Of a DNA stretch of 64,000 nt, positions 11,918 through 23,992 are shown one piece after another (position 1 is the first letter of the stretch; each line of letters opens with the position of its first letter). The stretch spans positions 419,689-483,688 of the forward strand of contig BJKQ01000019.1 in NCBI GenBank assembly GCA_006538405.1. Reading direction: 5' to 3'. The notes beneath the pieces are model-generated. The model made no database searches. It was not told the DNA's origin and was given only the letters and a program-made list of their open reading frames with translations. The position numbers and the translations under genes were made by a program. The stretch comes from Hansfordia pulvinata. Taxonomy: Eukaryota; Ascomycota; Sordariomycetes; Xylariales.

Positions 11918-14032
11918 CTAAAGCAGTTTGACCCTTATCCCATCCTCCTCGCCAACGGAAGTGAGCGGGATCCGTGCGACGCCAGTCCTCTCGAAATGAT
12001 GCGTCTCGGGCTTCCCACGCGGTGCTTTGCTCGAAGTGGTTTGCTTCGTCACCTTCCCCAGCAGCACCCACACATCCGGCACACCCGTGGCAAGCTCAAT
12101 CTCCTTCTGCCACCCCAGCTTGATGCAAGCCTTTGCGTCGACCGCGGGGTCCGCCTTACTGCCCTGGTCAAAGTAGCAGTTCTCCAGAGAGCCTGGATCC
12201 ATCACGCTGTGGGCTTCGGCCACAATCCCCGGGGCTATCTCGCTCGCGCTGGAGACGCCCTTCCAGATGATTGTCAACTCGGCCCATTCCACGCGGGGCC
12301 AGGGGGGTTCAGGTACTCGATCGCTCCGCTGTGCGCCATCCAAGACCACAGCGGAACCTTGTTCTCCAGATCCTTCCCCGCGAAATCGATACGGCCGAGC
12401 GAGTCGGTTCCCTCGGCGCACCTCCAGAGCAGGCACCGGGAAGCCCATGTGGGTTGCGCACGCGATGGAGCGGCGTTGCTGCAATCGAGCAGCCCGTATT
12501 TGCCGTAGAACGCCCCGCCCGGGTTGGCCTTCTGGAGCTCGGCGACGATCTTTCGCTCCAGACCAACCATGGCGTAGGGCCGGTCGGTATCGTGCGTGAG
12601 TCCCAGCTGGGAATATCGGACATAGAAACCGAAGACATGCTTGACCAACTCGCCTTTGGTGTCGGATCGCAGGCTCTCGGGGAAATTGCCGTCGCCAACA
12701 ATGCCCATCCCTTTGCTGTTGATGTACTGCGTTAGCATTCGCTCCTCAAGCCGGTATCGGACCCTTTGAAGCCAGTGAAACTATTCGACGCAGATACTTA
12801 CTTGGTCATCTTGCACAAGGTCTCACTCCGGACACCCTGGCGACACTGCCAGTACGTCTGACCCGACGTGAAGTGCAACATGCGCGAAGCCAACGCGCGC
12901 TCCTGCAGAACCCAAGCCCGGCTGTTCAAATGGCCCTGCTCGACGTGGGCCTCGAAGTCGCTCGGTTCCCGCCGCGCAAAGACAGTCCTCTGGGCGTCGC
13001 TGAACAGAGGCACCCGGTCGTCCTCGTGGTATTCCTTCGGACTGAACCCTCGCATGAATCCCGAGTGCTGGGTAGTCGCGCCTGTCGCGGCGATGACGAT
13101 GGCGGCCGAGTGGTAATATTCTCCCATCTTGCTCGCCTCCTGCGCAAAGTCCCCCTGGTCCTTGGCGGATCTCTGGATGATGCAGATTGAGTCGATCCAG
13201 AGATATTGCAGATCCAGGCAGCTTGTGATTCTCACTGCCTCCTGGAAGTTCTTGGGCATGGAGCCGACCACTATGCCCTTGCGGAAGTCGGCCATCGTTT
13301 CCTGCGTCAGGCGGAAATGGCGATTCGATCGGCTCTCCGGGCCCCAAGGATGTGACAGCGCCGCAAACGGCGAGTCTCCCTTAACACTTGCTCCGTCAAC
13401 GAGGTACGCCCTCTTTCCCGCCGGGTCGATGCGCAACACCCTCGTGGGAAGTTGGGCTGCGGCCGCCCTTTGTTGGCATTCCTCGTGCCCATGCTGGCAG
13501 TCATGCCACCAAGACTTGATGAGCCCCAGGTAGTCGGCTTCGGAGCGCGTCAAAGTTGAGAGGCCTGGTGGTATGGATTGAGGGCCGGGTGAGGGTTGTG
13601 GCGATCCTGTCCGTGTTCGAGTCAGTCTTCTGGTCGCAGATTGCAACGGCAGTAGGGCAAATGCTCACGGGAATGGTGCTCAGCGCATAAGGTGGCGCTC
13701 CACAGGGGCTTCCGAAGACGCCGAACACGGACAGATGGCATTGATGCCCCGGTTCCCCCCTCCAGTAACATCTGGAGGTGCTCGTCCTTGTCTTTGCCGT
13801 CGGTGTATGAGAGAACCCACGAGCAAAAGTCGCATCTGCCTCGGTGGTCCACCGCAAAGACCCCGTCACTCTGCTCCCCCTCTCGCTCAAGCCTGGCGAT
13901 TGAGGACACCAGCTTCTGACAGGAGGAGCAGAGCTTAGGATCCTTAACGCGCGGAAGCCGGCGGGCCTGCATCTGGCTCATAGCGAAAACGTCGTCTCTT
14001 TCGTGTGCCCATGTATCAGGATTCTTCTCCAT
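11918..14032 (-). CDS. HET (heterokaryon incompatibility) domain protein, frame-broken at a C run
   Basis: Exons 14032-13669, 13606-12802 and 12715-11918 (introns of 62 and 86 nt, GTGAGC and GTAAGT donors, CTAAC branch in the second). The N-terminal part has paired cysteines (CSSCQKL, CDFCSW), as is usual before HET domains. The HET domain follows with FAALSHPWG, YLWIDSICIIQ and RAWVLQERAL, matching the family signatures ALSYxWG, LWIDxLCIxQ and RGWxxQExLL. A WSWMAHSGAIEY block follows, typical of the C-terminal half. Reading is broken after EYLNP at about 12302-12307: the run has six C, and seven would keep the frame open to the stop at 11918 and give 655 aa. HET domains trigger cell death after non-self recognition. 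The upstream neighbour is a kinase gene on the same strand, and the two may be one gene (see the intron chain at 14042-14339). Confidence 0.85.
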
Positions 14033-14041
14033 TGTAAGTAC

Positions 14042-14339
14042 CTGAGCGCAGATTGCGGGACAGGGGGATCACTCACGCGGACGCTCTGATAAGCGAGGGA
14101 TGAAGTTGATTAGTAAAGTGATTGTTTACATCGGATCTTAGGTAACTCACGTACTGTTAACCAGTTGTTAGTCAGAAGATACTCGTGCTTGTTGACGCGA
14201 AAAGGGTTTGACTTACTGTCGAAAGCTTCCACGGCGAAACATTAGCTAGCTGAGCCTGGGCACGAATTGGATTTATGGGTTCATACCTGCTGTCAATGGG
14301 TTAGTTTCAGAAGCTCCCACCTTCTCGACACAGACTCAC
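14042..14339 (-). other. Chain of short introns with 3- and 9-nt exons linking the kinase and HET genes
   Basis: Read on the minus strand, the kinase frame meets a GTGAGT donor at 14339 in phase 0. There follow AG/GT-bounded segments CAG (14289-14287), CTTTCGACA (14225-14217), TAC (14153-14151) and AGCGTCCGC (14085-14077). Each is followed by a good donor (GTATGA, GTAAGT, GTGAGT, GTGAGT), and CTAAC or CTAAT branch sites precede the first four acceptors. The last segment, 14076-14042, is only 35 nt and ends CTCAG. Every mini-exon is a multiple of three, so including or skipping any of them keeps the frame and enters the HET ATG at 14032 in frame. The CAG exon may be only a tandem acceptor. Alternatively, these are 5'-UTR introns of a separate HET gene. 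Confidence 0.6.
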
Positions 14340-16192
14340 GGATTTTGTGCTCTCTCTGGGCTCGAAACGGAAGTCCCTCAGCCTCAGAGGCTCGCCCAAG
14401 GTGTGGTCCAAATCCTTGTCCGCAGCGATCTCCTTCAACTGTCTCGCAAGCCCAGAAGCATTGATTCGCTCCTCAAAGTCTCTGGGGGACACGTTTGATG
14501 CATCATATCCTTTCCTCATGAGTGGTACGAAGACCATCTTCTCAAGGACGTCGATGAAACAACGCACTGCAGTCTCGGGGGAGTATTCCTCCTGCAGCTT
14601 TCTCATAGCCACTCTCAAGTCACTGTCCAGTTCGCAGTCCACCAAGTCGTCGTTTGGCTTGGGAATGTAGGAGTGTTGATTGTCACGACGATCCCCCATC
14701 AATATCGTCACGTCCTTTTCACAAGTCATGGCGACTATGATGTCAATCAGGACAATTCCAATTGCCCACACATCCCAGCGCCTGGACCGTTGAATATACT
14801 CGTTTGCCTTCGTTGCAGTGAACTCCGGAGGAAGATGGTAGCGCTGGCCTCTTTCGAAATCAACCCTCTGGTCTCGGCTCCACGTATCTTGATAGGTTCT
14901 GGTGGCCAGACCCCAGTCCGCCAGCTTGAGTTTGATCGAATAGCCAGAGCGTCGTAAGTCCTCAGAAACCACGATGTTGTCGGACTTGATGTCACCGTGT
15001 TGCAACAGTGCGTTTTGTTGTCTCTTGCTGTTGTCGACGTTACCGGAGTGGCGTCGAATGTGATTGTGAGCGTGATCGATGCCATCTACCAGCAGGCTGC
15101 ACTCTTTGATGAGCTCGTCGATCCTCCACTCTGCAGACTTCGTGCCCGTGCAAAATCGATTTCGAACCCGTCCAGATTTAAGGACTTTGTCGAGGGCTCC
15201 TCGGTTCGCCCTTTCCATGAGGAGAGACACATGACCTTCTTCACTCACTTTCAGCGTGCCAAGCCCTTGAATGATGTTGGGGTGCGGATGCTTGCAAAGT
15301 CTCCGAGCGATACCGATCTCGTTCTCCAGTTGATCTTCCCCGTCATGCTTGGCTGTTTTGTGGACGAGCCAGTAACCACCTTCTTCCTTAGCGCTCTCAA
15401 GTCGAATCTGCGTAGTTCTGATTAACATCTCCCGTTTCTTGTTCATGCCACTGGCTCCATAATGCTTATCCGGGTATCAACGTAGCTCTCGTCAATCAGA
15501 ATTTTGGTCACTTTACCAAAGGTCCCCTGGCCTTCGCTGGCCTTTGACCTCCTGATCACTGGGTGGCCTTTCTGCTCGAATTCAACGAAATCTTCTGAGC
15601 CAAGAATGCGTGGACTAGGTGGCATCAGCTGGACGAATACCATGAACTTGGTGAGCTGATAATGTGTCTTCCCCATGATAGTGAGCGGGAATTTCTTTCG
15701 CTTGGCTGTCCTGAAATATGACCTCTCCATGTTCCCCAGGACTGAGGAAGTGGAAGCGAGTGCGTAATCTTTCAAAGGGAGGTGGTGGTCTGTGAAGCCC
15801 TTCTCCCAACAGGCTGTTGTATATTTGACAATGTTCTGGACATCTTCAGGCGTGATGTCACGCTCAGGCTGATTTGTGCGGTCATCGATGTTTGGCAAGT
15901 GAGCGCACGCTAGAGCTGCAAATATACGAGGGGCTTCAAAAAGAACCCACTCGATAGGCACTGGACATCCACCAAGGACTGTTCGCACTTGAGATGAGTG
16001 GGCATTGAGAACGCCTTGCGGCATGCGAGATGTGTAATACGGGGGCTCATCGTCTGAAGACGGCTCGTTTGTACTTGACGATGTTTCCGAGTCTTCTTCT
16101 ATTTTCGGGCCATTGCGATATTCCTTGTGGAAAGCAAGAATGAGGTGCCGAGCGGCCGACTGACGGCTTGAGATGGAAATTGAAATGCTCAT
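14307..16192 (-). CDS. Fungal protein kinase of the expanded N-terminal-domain kinase family, probably fused to the downstream HET gene
   Basis: Start chosen at 16192 (A at -3; protein begins MSISISISS) over an upstream in-frame Met at 16348. About 215 N-terminal residues carry the family's IFAAL block. The kinase domain then shows a glycine loop (GQGTFGKV), a likely beta-3 lysine (WLVHKTAK), catalytic loop HGDIKSDN (HRD Arg replaced by Gly, Asp and Asn kept), DWG in place of DFG, and an APE-like PPEF. It should therefore be active. The frame breaks at 15443-15446, where stop and start overlap as ATGA. Two repairs work: a 74-nt intron 15481-15408 (weak GTTGAT donor), or one extra C in the CCC run near 15474. 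The frame stays open to 14307, but a phase-0 donor at 14339 leads into the mini-exon chain and the HET gene, which would give a protein of about 1,260 aa. Confidence 0.8.
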
Positions 16193-18118
16193 GTTTCGAT
16201 ACAAGAAAACAGAAGAACTGAGGAGAGAAAGGGTGGCTGTCGTTTTTGACACGAAATTAGAAGCGAAGTCTCCATGGTAAAGGGAGGATTTTCCCAGCAA
16301 CTTATAGTCCGTACTTCTGGATGTTGGCTCTCCGATACTTTTGTACACACCATTCGCGTCAGCACACAGAGGCAGCCGCTCGATGGGAGTCCTCGACCTT
16401 GTTTACTAGAAGGTACATCAACTAAGGGGCGTCCCGAAATATCATGTTATCATGCTACCGAGCGGGGAATGACTGCCTGAGAACCCATGCAGGGAAGCCC
16501 TATGGAGTATGCAGATAGTGTAATGCCCTGCGCGTCTCTTGGTTGTCACTGCAAATCATCGATTACGTGGTCGCATCATTCGTGTCGGATAACGACCCTT
16601 GTAGATGTGAATGACGTTCTGATTGGGACGGGTAAGCCCATATGAACATGGTTCTACTTCCCGGAAGGGTTGCAATTCAAGTCCAGGGCCGAGGGTTAAG
16701 ACAACGTGACTCACGAGAGACTCGACAGCGAAAGGCCAGTCGCCTCTCCTCATTCACCTCGCTCTATAGTCAGGTGCCCGTATCATTCATTGGTCATCGC
16801 ATTTTCAACGCTAGCTGCGGCAATCATGTGGTATCGCTCTACTCAATATCATGGCTACAGTGTTCATAGTCGATTCTCTGGTGGCCTATGTACAGCGCAG
16901 TCCACGCTGTTTTCGACTGCAGCATGAAACCGAAACAACCCCAATTTCTCCACCGTGCCCAGGAGAGTCGCCAGTGGTGCTATTGCCCCGCTCCAAAGCG
17001 GGCCGAGTGTAAGACTTTCGCCCGCATATTGTCATCAACGGTTTTGATGCAATGTATGCACATAGCTTGGAAACCCGCGGTTCCTTGAAGAAGTTTCAAG
17101 CTTTGTTAAGTCGAATAGATACTTATTAGCTACCTAACATACCTGGATAAGGAACCTTGGAAACCAAGCATTAGGAAGCGGGGGATGGTCATCGATCTTC
17201 CAATCTAGGAAGACTCGGGAACCAAGCAAAGCCGATCAGTGATAATCTAGGTTAGCTCAGCGCCAAAAAGTCATAATATTCGGAACAGAAGGGTCACATT
17301 ACATCCGATGCTCTTCGGGCCTTTTTGACGTTTCGTCTGACAGAAACCATTGACGAATTCATGGCCCGTAGTTCTGGGTAGGCAACGCGAGTTACATCCG
17401 AGCTCTGGGGACCAGCAGATCGGGTTATGTACCCTGCAAAGCAGTAACACCAACCTGTGTCATCGTGCGGCGAGTGTTGGTCAGATGATACACCGCAGCA
17501 AGTGCATCCTCACCGCTGCAGGCATTGTACATAGTCGTCGAGTGGGCAGGCATGTAAAGAAGCCACGTAGGATGGCTAGATTCATCGACGTCAACGTGAT
17601 GACTACCGCTGAACAACAGTTGCAGGTATTATTGGTCACCATACGAGATCCTGAAAGACGATTTGACAGCTCTCATGCAGCGTCAACGTATAATGCGGCA
17701 GAACTCTCGTGCGAGTCGCAGATTGCACAGGGTCGGACTGCAGTCGTTCCAGCATAGCACGCAAGGGTTGGCTAAAGCCACCACCAACACCGTCTAATGT
17801 TGGACCGCGCGTGGGTTTGTTTTTCCTCGCAATCATTGGATCTTCGGTCCGCGTACAATCCGGAGCGCAAATCACATGCAAGGGGGAACAGAAGATCCCG
17901 GAAGCTCCGGTACAGCCAATAGAATGAGTTTATTACGCAAAAACCAACAGCAACCCTGATTGTGTAACGACGCCCGGCGCGACCCAGCCGCGGTGTCTAG
18001 GCCGGTCCTATCTCTCCACGGATTTTGCGGCTGACATATCCCACTCACCGGATTTCGTCCTCTTCACCTTACCACACCGGCTGCTCCCACACCCGCTTTG
18101 GCACCCGACCTCACCACG
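16193..18118. other. Divergent intergenic region, nothing recognised
   Basis: Lies between the 5' ends of the kinase (minus) and the pseudokinase (plus). No frame has coding character. The pyrimidine-rich stretch just before 18119 is probably the leader of the pseudokinase gene. Confidence 0.55.
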
Positions 18119-19958
18119 ATGCTCGATGCAACATACCAGGATATGGATCAGATCACCGACAACAAGGCTGAAGAGAGCCAGATGGCCATCAGAAAGGCCA
18201 TCGAGTGCGCCCTGGTCACCCCGGATTCTCGTTACCATGCGGATGGTACGCCCGTCTTCCCGCCGCGTCGCAAGAAACGTCCTACCAATTTCTATCGCAA
18301 GAAAGGCTTTCTGGCTGAGACCATTTTGAGGGAGGCCCTCACGACAGATGCTATAGCCGCATCACTATCGCGAATAGAAACGGGCAATATCCCTCTCACC
18401 GACAAAGTCGCGCAAGAATGGGCGCAAAGAATCTGCGAGGAGCCCAAATCGCTCCGCCGCATTTTTGCGGGGATCGTTCTCGCCTTCGACTCTGACACGG
18501 ACGTGGTCGCGAGACTCGAAAGTTTCGTGCATGATCTGGATACTGGGGATGACGATTTGCCCTTTGCCCTGCGCCGCAGGGATGGAAGTCCACTCGTGCC
18601 TGAATTGAATCGTAGGCTTCGGCAAAGTCTTGCGCACGACGATGACGAGATATTCATCACGAAATCTGGCCAAACAGGCGCCGAAGTCGCGCACGAGATC
18701 ACGCACATCTACGACACAGCGTGCTTCTCCGGATGGCAGCGCGATGAAATACTCGATTTCGTCCACTATCAGGGTGTGTTCTATCCACCTACCAGGATCG
18801 GTCCGTCAGTGGCCATGGTCCGCCAACCAGCTCGGCTCCCAGTCATAGCCCTGCAATCAGAGAGATGGCGTCACAGGCAATGTCTTTCCGGGCCCCACGG
18901 TATCCATCCTGATTACAGCGACCTTCCGCAAGGCTCCTACATGTCCAAAATCACAGAGTATGACGAGGACAGCATCAAACAGCTAGAGCACCTGGTTAAG
19001 CAACCTCACCCCCATGTGGCGTCTCCTGTGGCAATCTACACGCATGAGACCTTGTTGGAAGTAAGCTCCTATTTCATCACACCCAAAGCCCAAGGAAACA
19101 TTATGGATCTGTTTGCCGCGTTTTCGGAGCGCGTAGCCCAGAGGCCTCAACTGGTGGAGTGGATCTCGCAGCAGTGCGAAGGGCTTGCGACAGCGCTGCA
19201 AGCCCTTCACCTGAATGGGACTTCTACGCCGTTTGAGACGTGCGATGCAACTCCAGGCGTTCACGGTCACATCTCGCGGGAGAACATACTCTGGTACCCT
19301 GGGGGCGGCGAAAAAGCACTCGGACGCTTGAAGATCTCCGACTATGGCCTGTGGACAACGTCAATCAACTGGACGGACCATAGCAAGGAAGCTTATCGAG
19401 AAGCACCAATCTTTCTTTCCCCCGAAGCAGAATGGGGAATCGATGGCGTGGGATTTCCCATGGATATATGGGCTCTCGGATGCGTGTTTCTCGATCTTTG
19501 TTGCTGGGCGCTCCAGGGGGACACTCTGTGCAGCAGCCAGACCGCCGTGCTCTGCCGAAACCAACCTTCGAAATCTCTGAAGGGTACTCAGAAAGATACC
19601 TGCTTTTCCTCTGGTATAAGAAATGGATAGAGGACGATGACAGACTGAGATATGGCGTATGGCAGATGAAACCTGAGACCAGAGAGGTGAGTTCAGGAGC
19701 CCTTCCCCGGTATGATTGAGGATGGCTAACAGGCAATCGATATAGAGGCTGCAAGAATTGCGCGAGAGCCCGCTATGCTCCGCCTTCTTTCAAGACCTGC
19801 TGAAGCTCATCGAAGATGACATGTTGTGCCTCGAGCCAGGCGACAGAGTGGACGACGCGGGCTTGGTCGAGCGGCTGACCAGGATGAGGGTCCGATGCCA
19901 GGAAAACACCGATTATGCAGCAGTGGGAGGAAGCACTGTTGAGACCCAGGGCGCGTGA
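18119..19958 (+). CDS. Pseudokinase of the fungal expanded kinase family, frame-broken at a G run
   Basis: ATG at 18119; exons 18119-19686 and 19746-19958, with a 59-nt intron (GTGAGT, GGCTAAC, ATAG). The N-terminal domain carries LRRIFAGIVL and CFSGWQRDEILDFVHYQGVF, the pattern usual in Sordariomycete kinases of this family. The kinase-like domain lacks a glycine loop, although an IHPD remnant survives before it. It keeps a possible Lys (YMSKI), and has HGHISREN instead of HRDxxxxN, so the catalytic Asp is His, and DYG for DFG. It should be catalytically dead. The C-terminus (FFQDLLKLIEDDML...RLTRM) is the usual family tail. The frame breaks at the GGGGG run at 19515-19519; a sixth G restores the downstream WALQGGHSV and LLFLWYKKW blocks. 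It is paralogous to the pseudogene at 39.4-41.3 kb and shares its intron position. Confidence 0.8.
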
Positions 19959-20785
19959 ATCGCTTTGGGGCATTCGTGGCGCATCCTAGTGAACCTCGCC
20001 TTAGCTCACTCGGTAGATGATTGACTGATCAGTTAGTGTTAGTAGCTAAGGAAGCAAACGACGAACGTTGGGCAGAAGCTGGTAAGCAGTTAACGAGGGC
20101 TTCTAATTCTCTCATTTTAGCAAAGGGTGCCATCTACGAAGTGACGCCGGTCATGCTCGTCGACCTAGCAGACATCGTTTGAAATCGTGACAATAGCCGA
20201 AGCCGACCCACGAGGTGTGGCTGCCGGCACGATTTCCAAATCGGTCAAAAGCTGCAAGCCTGCAATGGCAAGCTCTCACGGTGCGGTGATAGAACATGAA
20301 TCCGCGGAGCTACTACAATCCGTGGCATGGCCATGCCTGGCTTCAAGCTTGAGTTTGGAATAACCCCGTCGATACGAAAGTCAACTTCACAAGCATTTGC
20401 CGACCGTGACGGCTTCCAGCCGTTTTCCCCACGGAACTGGTCCAGGCTGGCTTCCATGGTACGCAACCGTTCCTCTGAGAGCTCCAGCAGCCGTGGTACC
20501 ACACGAGGGACTCCAGGAAAAGACTTGATTTGAAGAAGGTAACGTCAGATGTATTAATAACAGACTAATGAGGCTTTCCAGAGCCTTGCGGCTTCTGCAC
20601 CCTGACTCTGGCCAGTGGCCACCAGTGGTCAGAGTAGCAACTTCAGCATATTTCCAACCCTTCGATATGACCACAAGTAGATCTGTGCAGTTGCGAGCCT
20701 CTCGAGGGGCCGCAGCTGGCATCCACGCTCTGCGCGGGCCTGGCTTCGTTGGCTTCGTCAGGAAGTGTAAGTGTACTGTGTGTGT
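19959..20785. other. Intergenic, nothing recognised
   Basis: 3' side of both the pseudokinase and the small secreted protein gene (convergent). No coding frame with support. Confidence 0.55.
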
Positions 20786-21188
20786 CTAATCACACAAAGA
20801 GGAGTACGTAATCATCGGAGCAGCCGCGCACCCGAGCCCAGTGCAGAAGCCCACTTTGGATACTGCAAGAATCATGTCAGTCATACTGGTTCATCTCGGC
20901 TTGTGACTAGAACCTACTCGTGTGGCAAACCGAATCTCCGGAGCCTTTGCACTCTGCGCCGCCGAACAGCTTGGTGGGGTCCCAGCTCCATGTGCTGCAG
21001 CTCTTGTCGTCGGAACCGGCGTCGCAGGTGCTATTGCAGTCGGGCAAGCCATCGTCAATGGGGGTTGGCTCGTCTTCACGGGCTTGTATAGTGGAAGGTG
21101 GTTGCGCAGTAGTGGGTGTCACCTGTGGCAACGCCTTGGCTGCCAACAGGAAGCTGCCGGAGTAAAGAAGGACCTGAGAGAAGCGCAT
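20786..21188 (-). CDS. Small secreted eight-cysteine protein, effector candidate (115 aa)
   Basis: Exon 1 is 21188-20918 and exon 2 is 20862-20786. The 55-nt intron has a GTAGGT donor and a TTCTTGCAG acceptor. Without splicing the protein would end in HTSRF with five cysteines; with splicing it gains three more and ends at a clean TAG, giving an even eight in the mature protein. A signal peptide is clear (MRFSQVLLYSGSFLLAAKA, cleavage about residue 19-20), followed by a Thr/Pro/Gln-rich linker and then the Cys domain starting LPDCNSTC. The ATG context (AAACC) is reasonable. I do not recognise the family; size, secretion signal and cysteine content fit apoplastic effectors or defence-type peptides. 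Confidence 0.7.
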
Positions 21189-23992
21189 GGTTTCTGGTGT
21201 ACGTGTGTCCGGAAGCGTCTGTCCAGGGTAGGGGTGATTGTAGGTGGTGGGTTTCCTGGTTGGGCGGACGGATTACTGTAGCCTCAAAGCAAGAGTATGA
21301 GGAGACTCGAACGAGATGTCCAGCAGCTCGTAGCACAAAGTTGTTTAAAGAGGGATGGCGAAAAATGGCTTGGAACACAGAGAATCTGCCTGACGTCTTT
21401 TACGGGGGGTTCAACCAAATTAATACTTGTCAGCGATATGGCGGGCAAGGCATCATGCCATGCGGCATATTGTCGTTTTCTAGAACAGGCAGGCAGTCAT
21501 GTCACTCGTGACCAGGGCCCATGAGTCGGTAAGGATCGCCTCGCAGTGATTCTAGGTCCGTACTGGCTCAGGTCGCCGGGCTTGACTGCATCGTTAGTGT
21601 CGGTATATTTAGGTAGGCCCATGCCTTGGGTGCTCCCACCCTGTCCACGGCGTGCTTCGGCAGTCGGAAGGATGGTAAAAGGTCCTGCGTCCGGTCATGG
21701 CTGAGTCCAAGGATTCACTGCGCTTCTGGTCGCCTCGGCGCCACCGCAACGAACCAGAGTTTCAACCATTAGCGCGCAACAGACACCCGTACGCATGTGG
21801 CCAAGTCCTTCTGTCAGGTGGTGATGGAACCTGTCTGCAGTCGCGTGGCAGAACCACATCAAGTCACCCGTGTGGAAGGGGGTAAGCAACCGCGACAGAA
21901 GGCAGCCCGGAAGGCAGCCCGGCTATTCTTCCAGTTTGGTTGGTCTTTTGTTCGAACCTGCTAAACGAGCCCCTTTCTTAGTTGAGGAAGGCTGCTGTCA
22001 GCTCAAGTGGGCTGTCAGCTCAAGTGGGGCCATTCCGTGTGCCATGGTGTGGTGTTGGCTGAAGCCGCTAGCAAAGGGGCCTTCAGCGTACCGTTCGTAG
22101 GTATCCGGGCCACTCACTCGTACGTAGCGGACTCTTGCGGCGGGAGTATCGTAGCCTGTGCGGGCGCCCTCCGTTCTCGGTTCCCTGTTGCAATGAAATC
22201 GTTCAGCGTCTGATGCCGCCGCGTTCTTCGAGTTCGACATTATAGTGGCTCCAGCGACGGCCTTGTTGCGAACCCCACTACGAGTATTTGCACGCCTGCC
22301 ACGAGCACCGCGTAGCACCTCGCGGACCCAAAACACGGCAAAGATAGCAGACTGAAGCTTCCTTGGACTCGAGAGGTTCCAGATGTAATCCGCTGGCACT
22401 GCATCAGCACCGACGAGCGAGGAAATCCTCATGCATACATCCTAAAATATTCGACAGATGCTCTACCATCGGGATAAGCAGCGACGACATCCCCCTCACC
22501 CAACCTCAGCTTGTTTCATATTGACATCCCCCCCCCCACCCCCCTCCCTCTCAATGCCTGCTTCATATGGCGAGTTCAGGTTCGGGGAAGCCTGGGAACA
22601 GATACAGCCAGTGTGGCGGCTGCCTGCTCGATCCCGTCGGACTTGACGACCGTCCGCGCTCCTGGTGGAATAGGCAGGTCTGCAGCCGAGCCTAGGTGGG
22701 TGCCTAATTCCTTGTACGAGCAGACCACGACCCAGGCTAGACCCATTACGCAGCTTGAAGGTTCTGGCTTGAGTCTGGAAAGTTTCTATCGCCGTTTCTG
22801 AGGTCTTGGTCTGAGCTCGGCAGTGGATCGATCCCGAAGGCACGCACAAGTCCGGCTGAGGAATCCCTTCAAACCGGCAGCTGCGGTGCGATAAAGGCTG
22901 ACGGGGGCTGAAAGCCGAAGGCCCACACTGGCCATTTGCGCTCCTGCAGCGGTCACGATGAGCAAGTGTGCGCCGAGATGACATTCTAGAAGCCGACTTG
23001 GGACCGCGGCTGTCTTTGTGAGTATGGTCTGCTGAACGTCGGCTGGCACTTGCTGCTAGAACTACCCGGGCACAGCTGCAAGGACGACGTGGTGGTTTAT
23101 AATACGAGTCGCTGAATGAGAAGGTTAGGTACCGTTAGGTTGCGTGCTTCGGAGTCCAGACCGTACAAGGCACTTCACTAGGCCATTTACCCGGCACACG
23201 ACACCTGACATTGATATCTCACATGCAGCTCTTTCGTGAAAAGAAGGCCGACCCGTTACAAGCATATTTGCCGATCGTTGCATAAAATATATGCTGATAT
23301 AGCTAAAAACTCTTAGACATGATGGTCCTGAAACCGAGAATGCCTCACATGGTGCGTGATGGTGTATGGAAAGCAAGTACCGCTACTTGGCAGCGCCAGA
23401 CGCCAAAGACATTTCCTCGAGTTGAGGCACATATAAGTAAGAGGCTCACCCTTAGTGACAAGATGGTAAGGGCATCGAGGTAGCCATACTTGCCCACACT
23501 CGTTGCGCATGACGTCGCATTGGATTCAAGTGTTCTCCTTCTCGACCGGGCGCTGCCCTCCACGCTGGAGAGGTACGAGTACTCGAACGAGTGCGCCGTC
23601 ATCTGCCCGCGCCACTTCACCCCGAATGCGACCCTCCATGGGACTGCTCGTATTGGAATGATCGCCCTCGGCTGCCGAGTCGCGCGTGCGCCGTCTGCGC
23701 TGCCACATGCATCTTGCCTACCAGCGCCCTCAACTCCTGTCCCACCATCTCTTTCACCAACGAGTCCTCCCGCTGCCCATACTCACTACTCACCACCGGC
23801 ACCACATCAACCTCTCTGCTCACACTGCCACCAACGTGCAACGAAACCTGTTTTCGCCATCAGCAACATTCGCGCGATTGTCAACGCTTCTTCTCCGCAG
23901 ACCCACGCCCCCCGATCAGCCCCCTGTCTCGCCCAGGCAACCTCATTCCTCCCACCCCACCGACCCGGTCCCGGCACCTCGCCCGCTCAACA
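21189..23992. other. Gene-free region with short tandem duplications
   Basis: No frame with coding support on either strand. It contains two small tandem duplications (21994-22027, and GGCAGCCCGGAA repeated near 21900) and a C-rich run near 22530. The last 450 bases are strongly CT-rich and are probably the promoter and leader of the gene at 23993. Confidence 0.5.
21994..22027 (+). repeat. Perfect 17-bp tandem duplication
   Basis: GCTGTCAGCTCAAGTGG occurs twice head to tail with no mismatch. No coding frame is affected. Confidence 0.9.

Noticed and set aside
11687..12508. 273-codon frame, plus strand
   Set aside because: Overlaps the C-terminal half of the HET gene on the opposite strand, whose motifs are clear.
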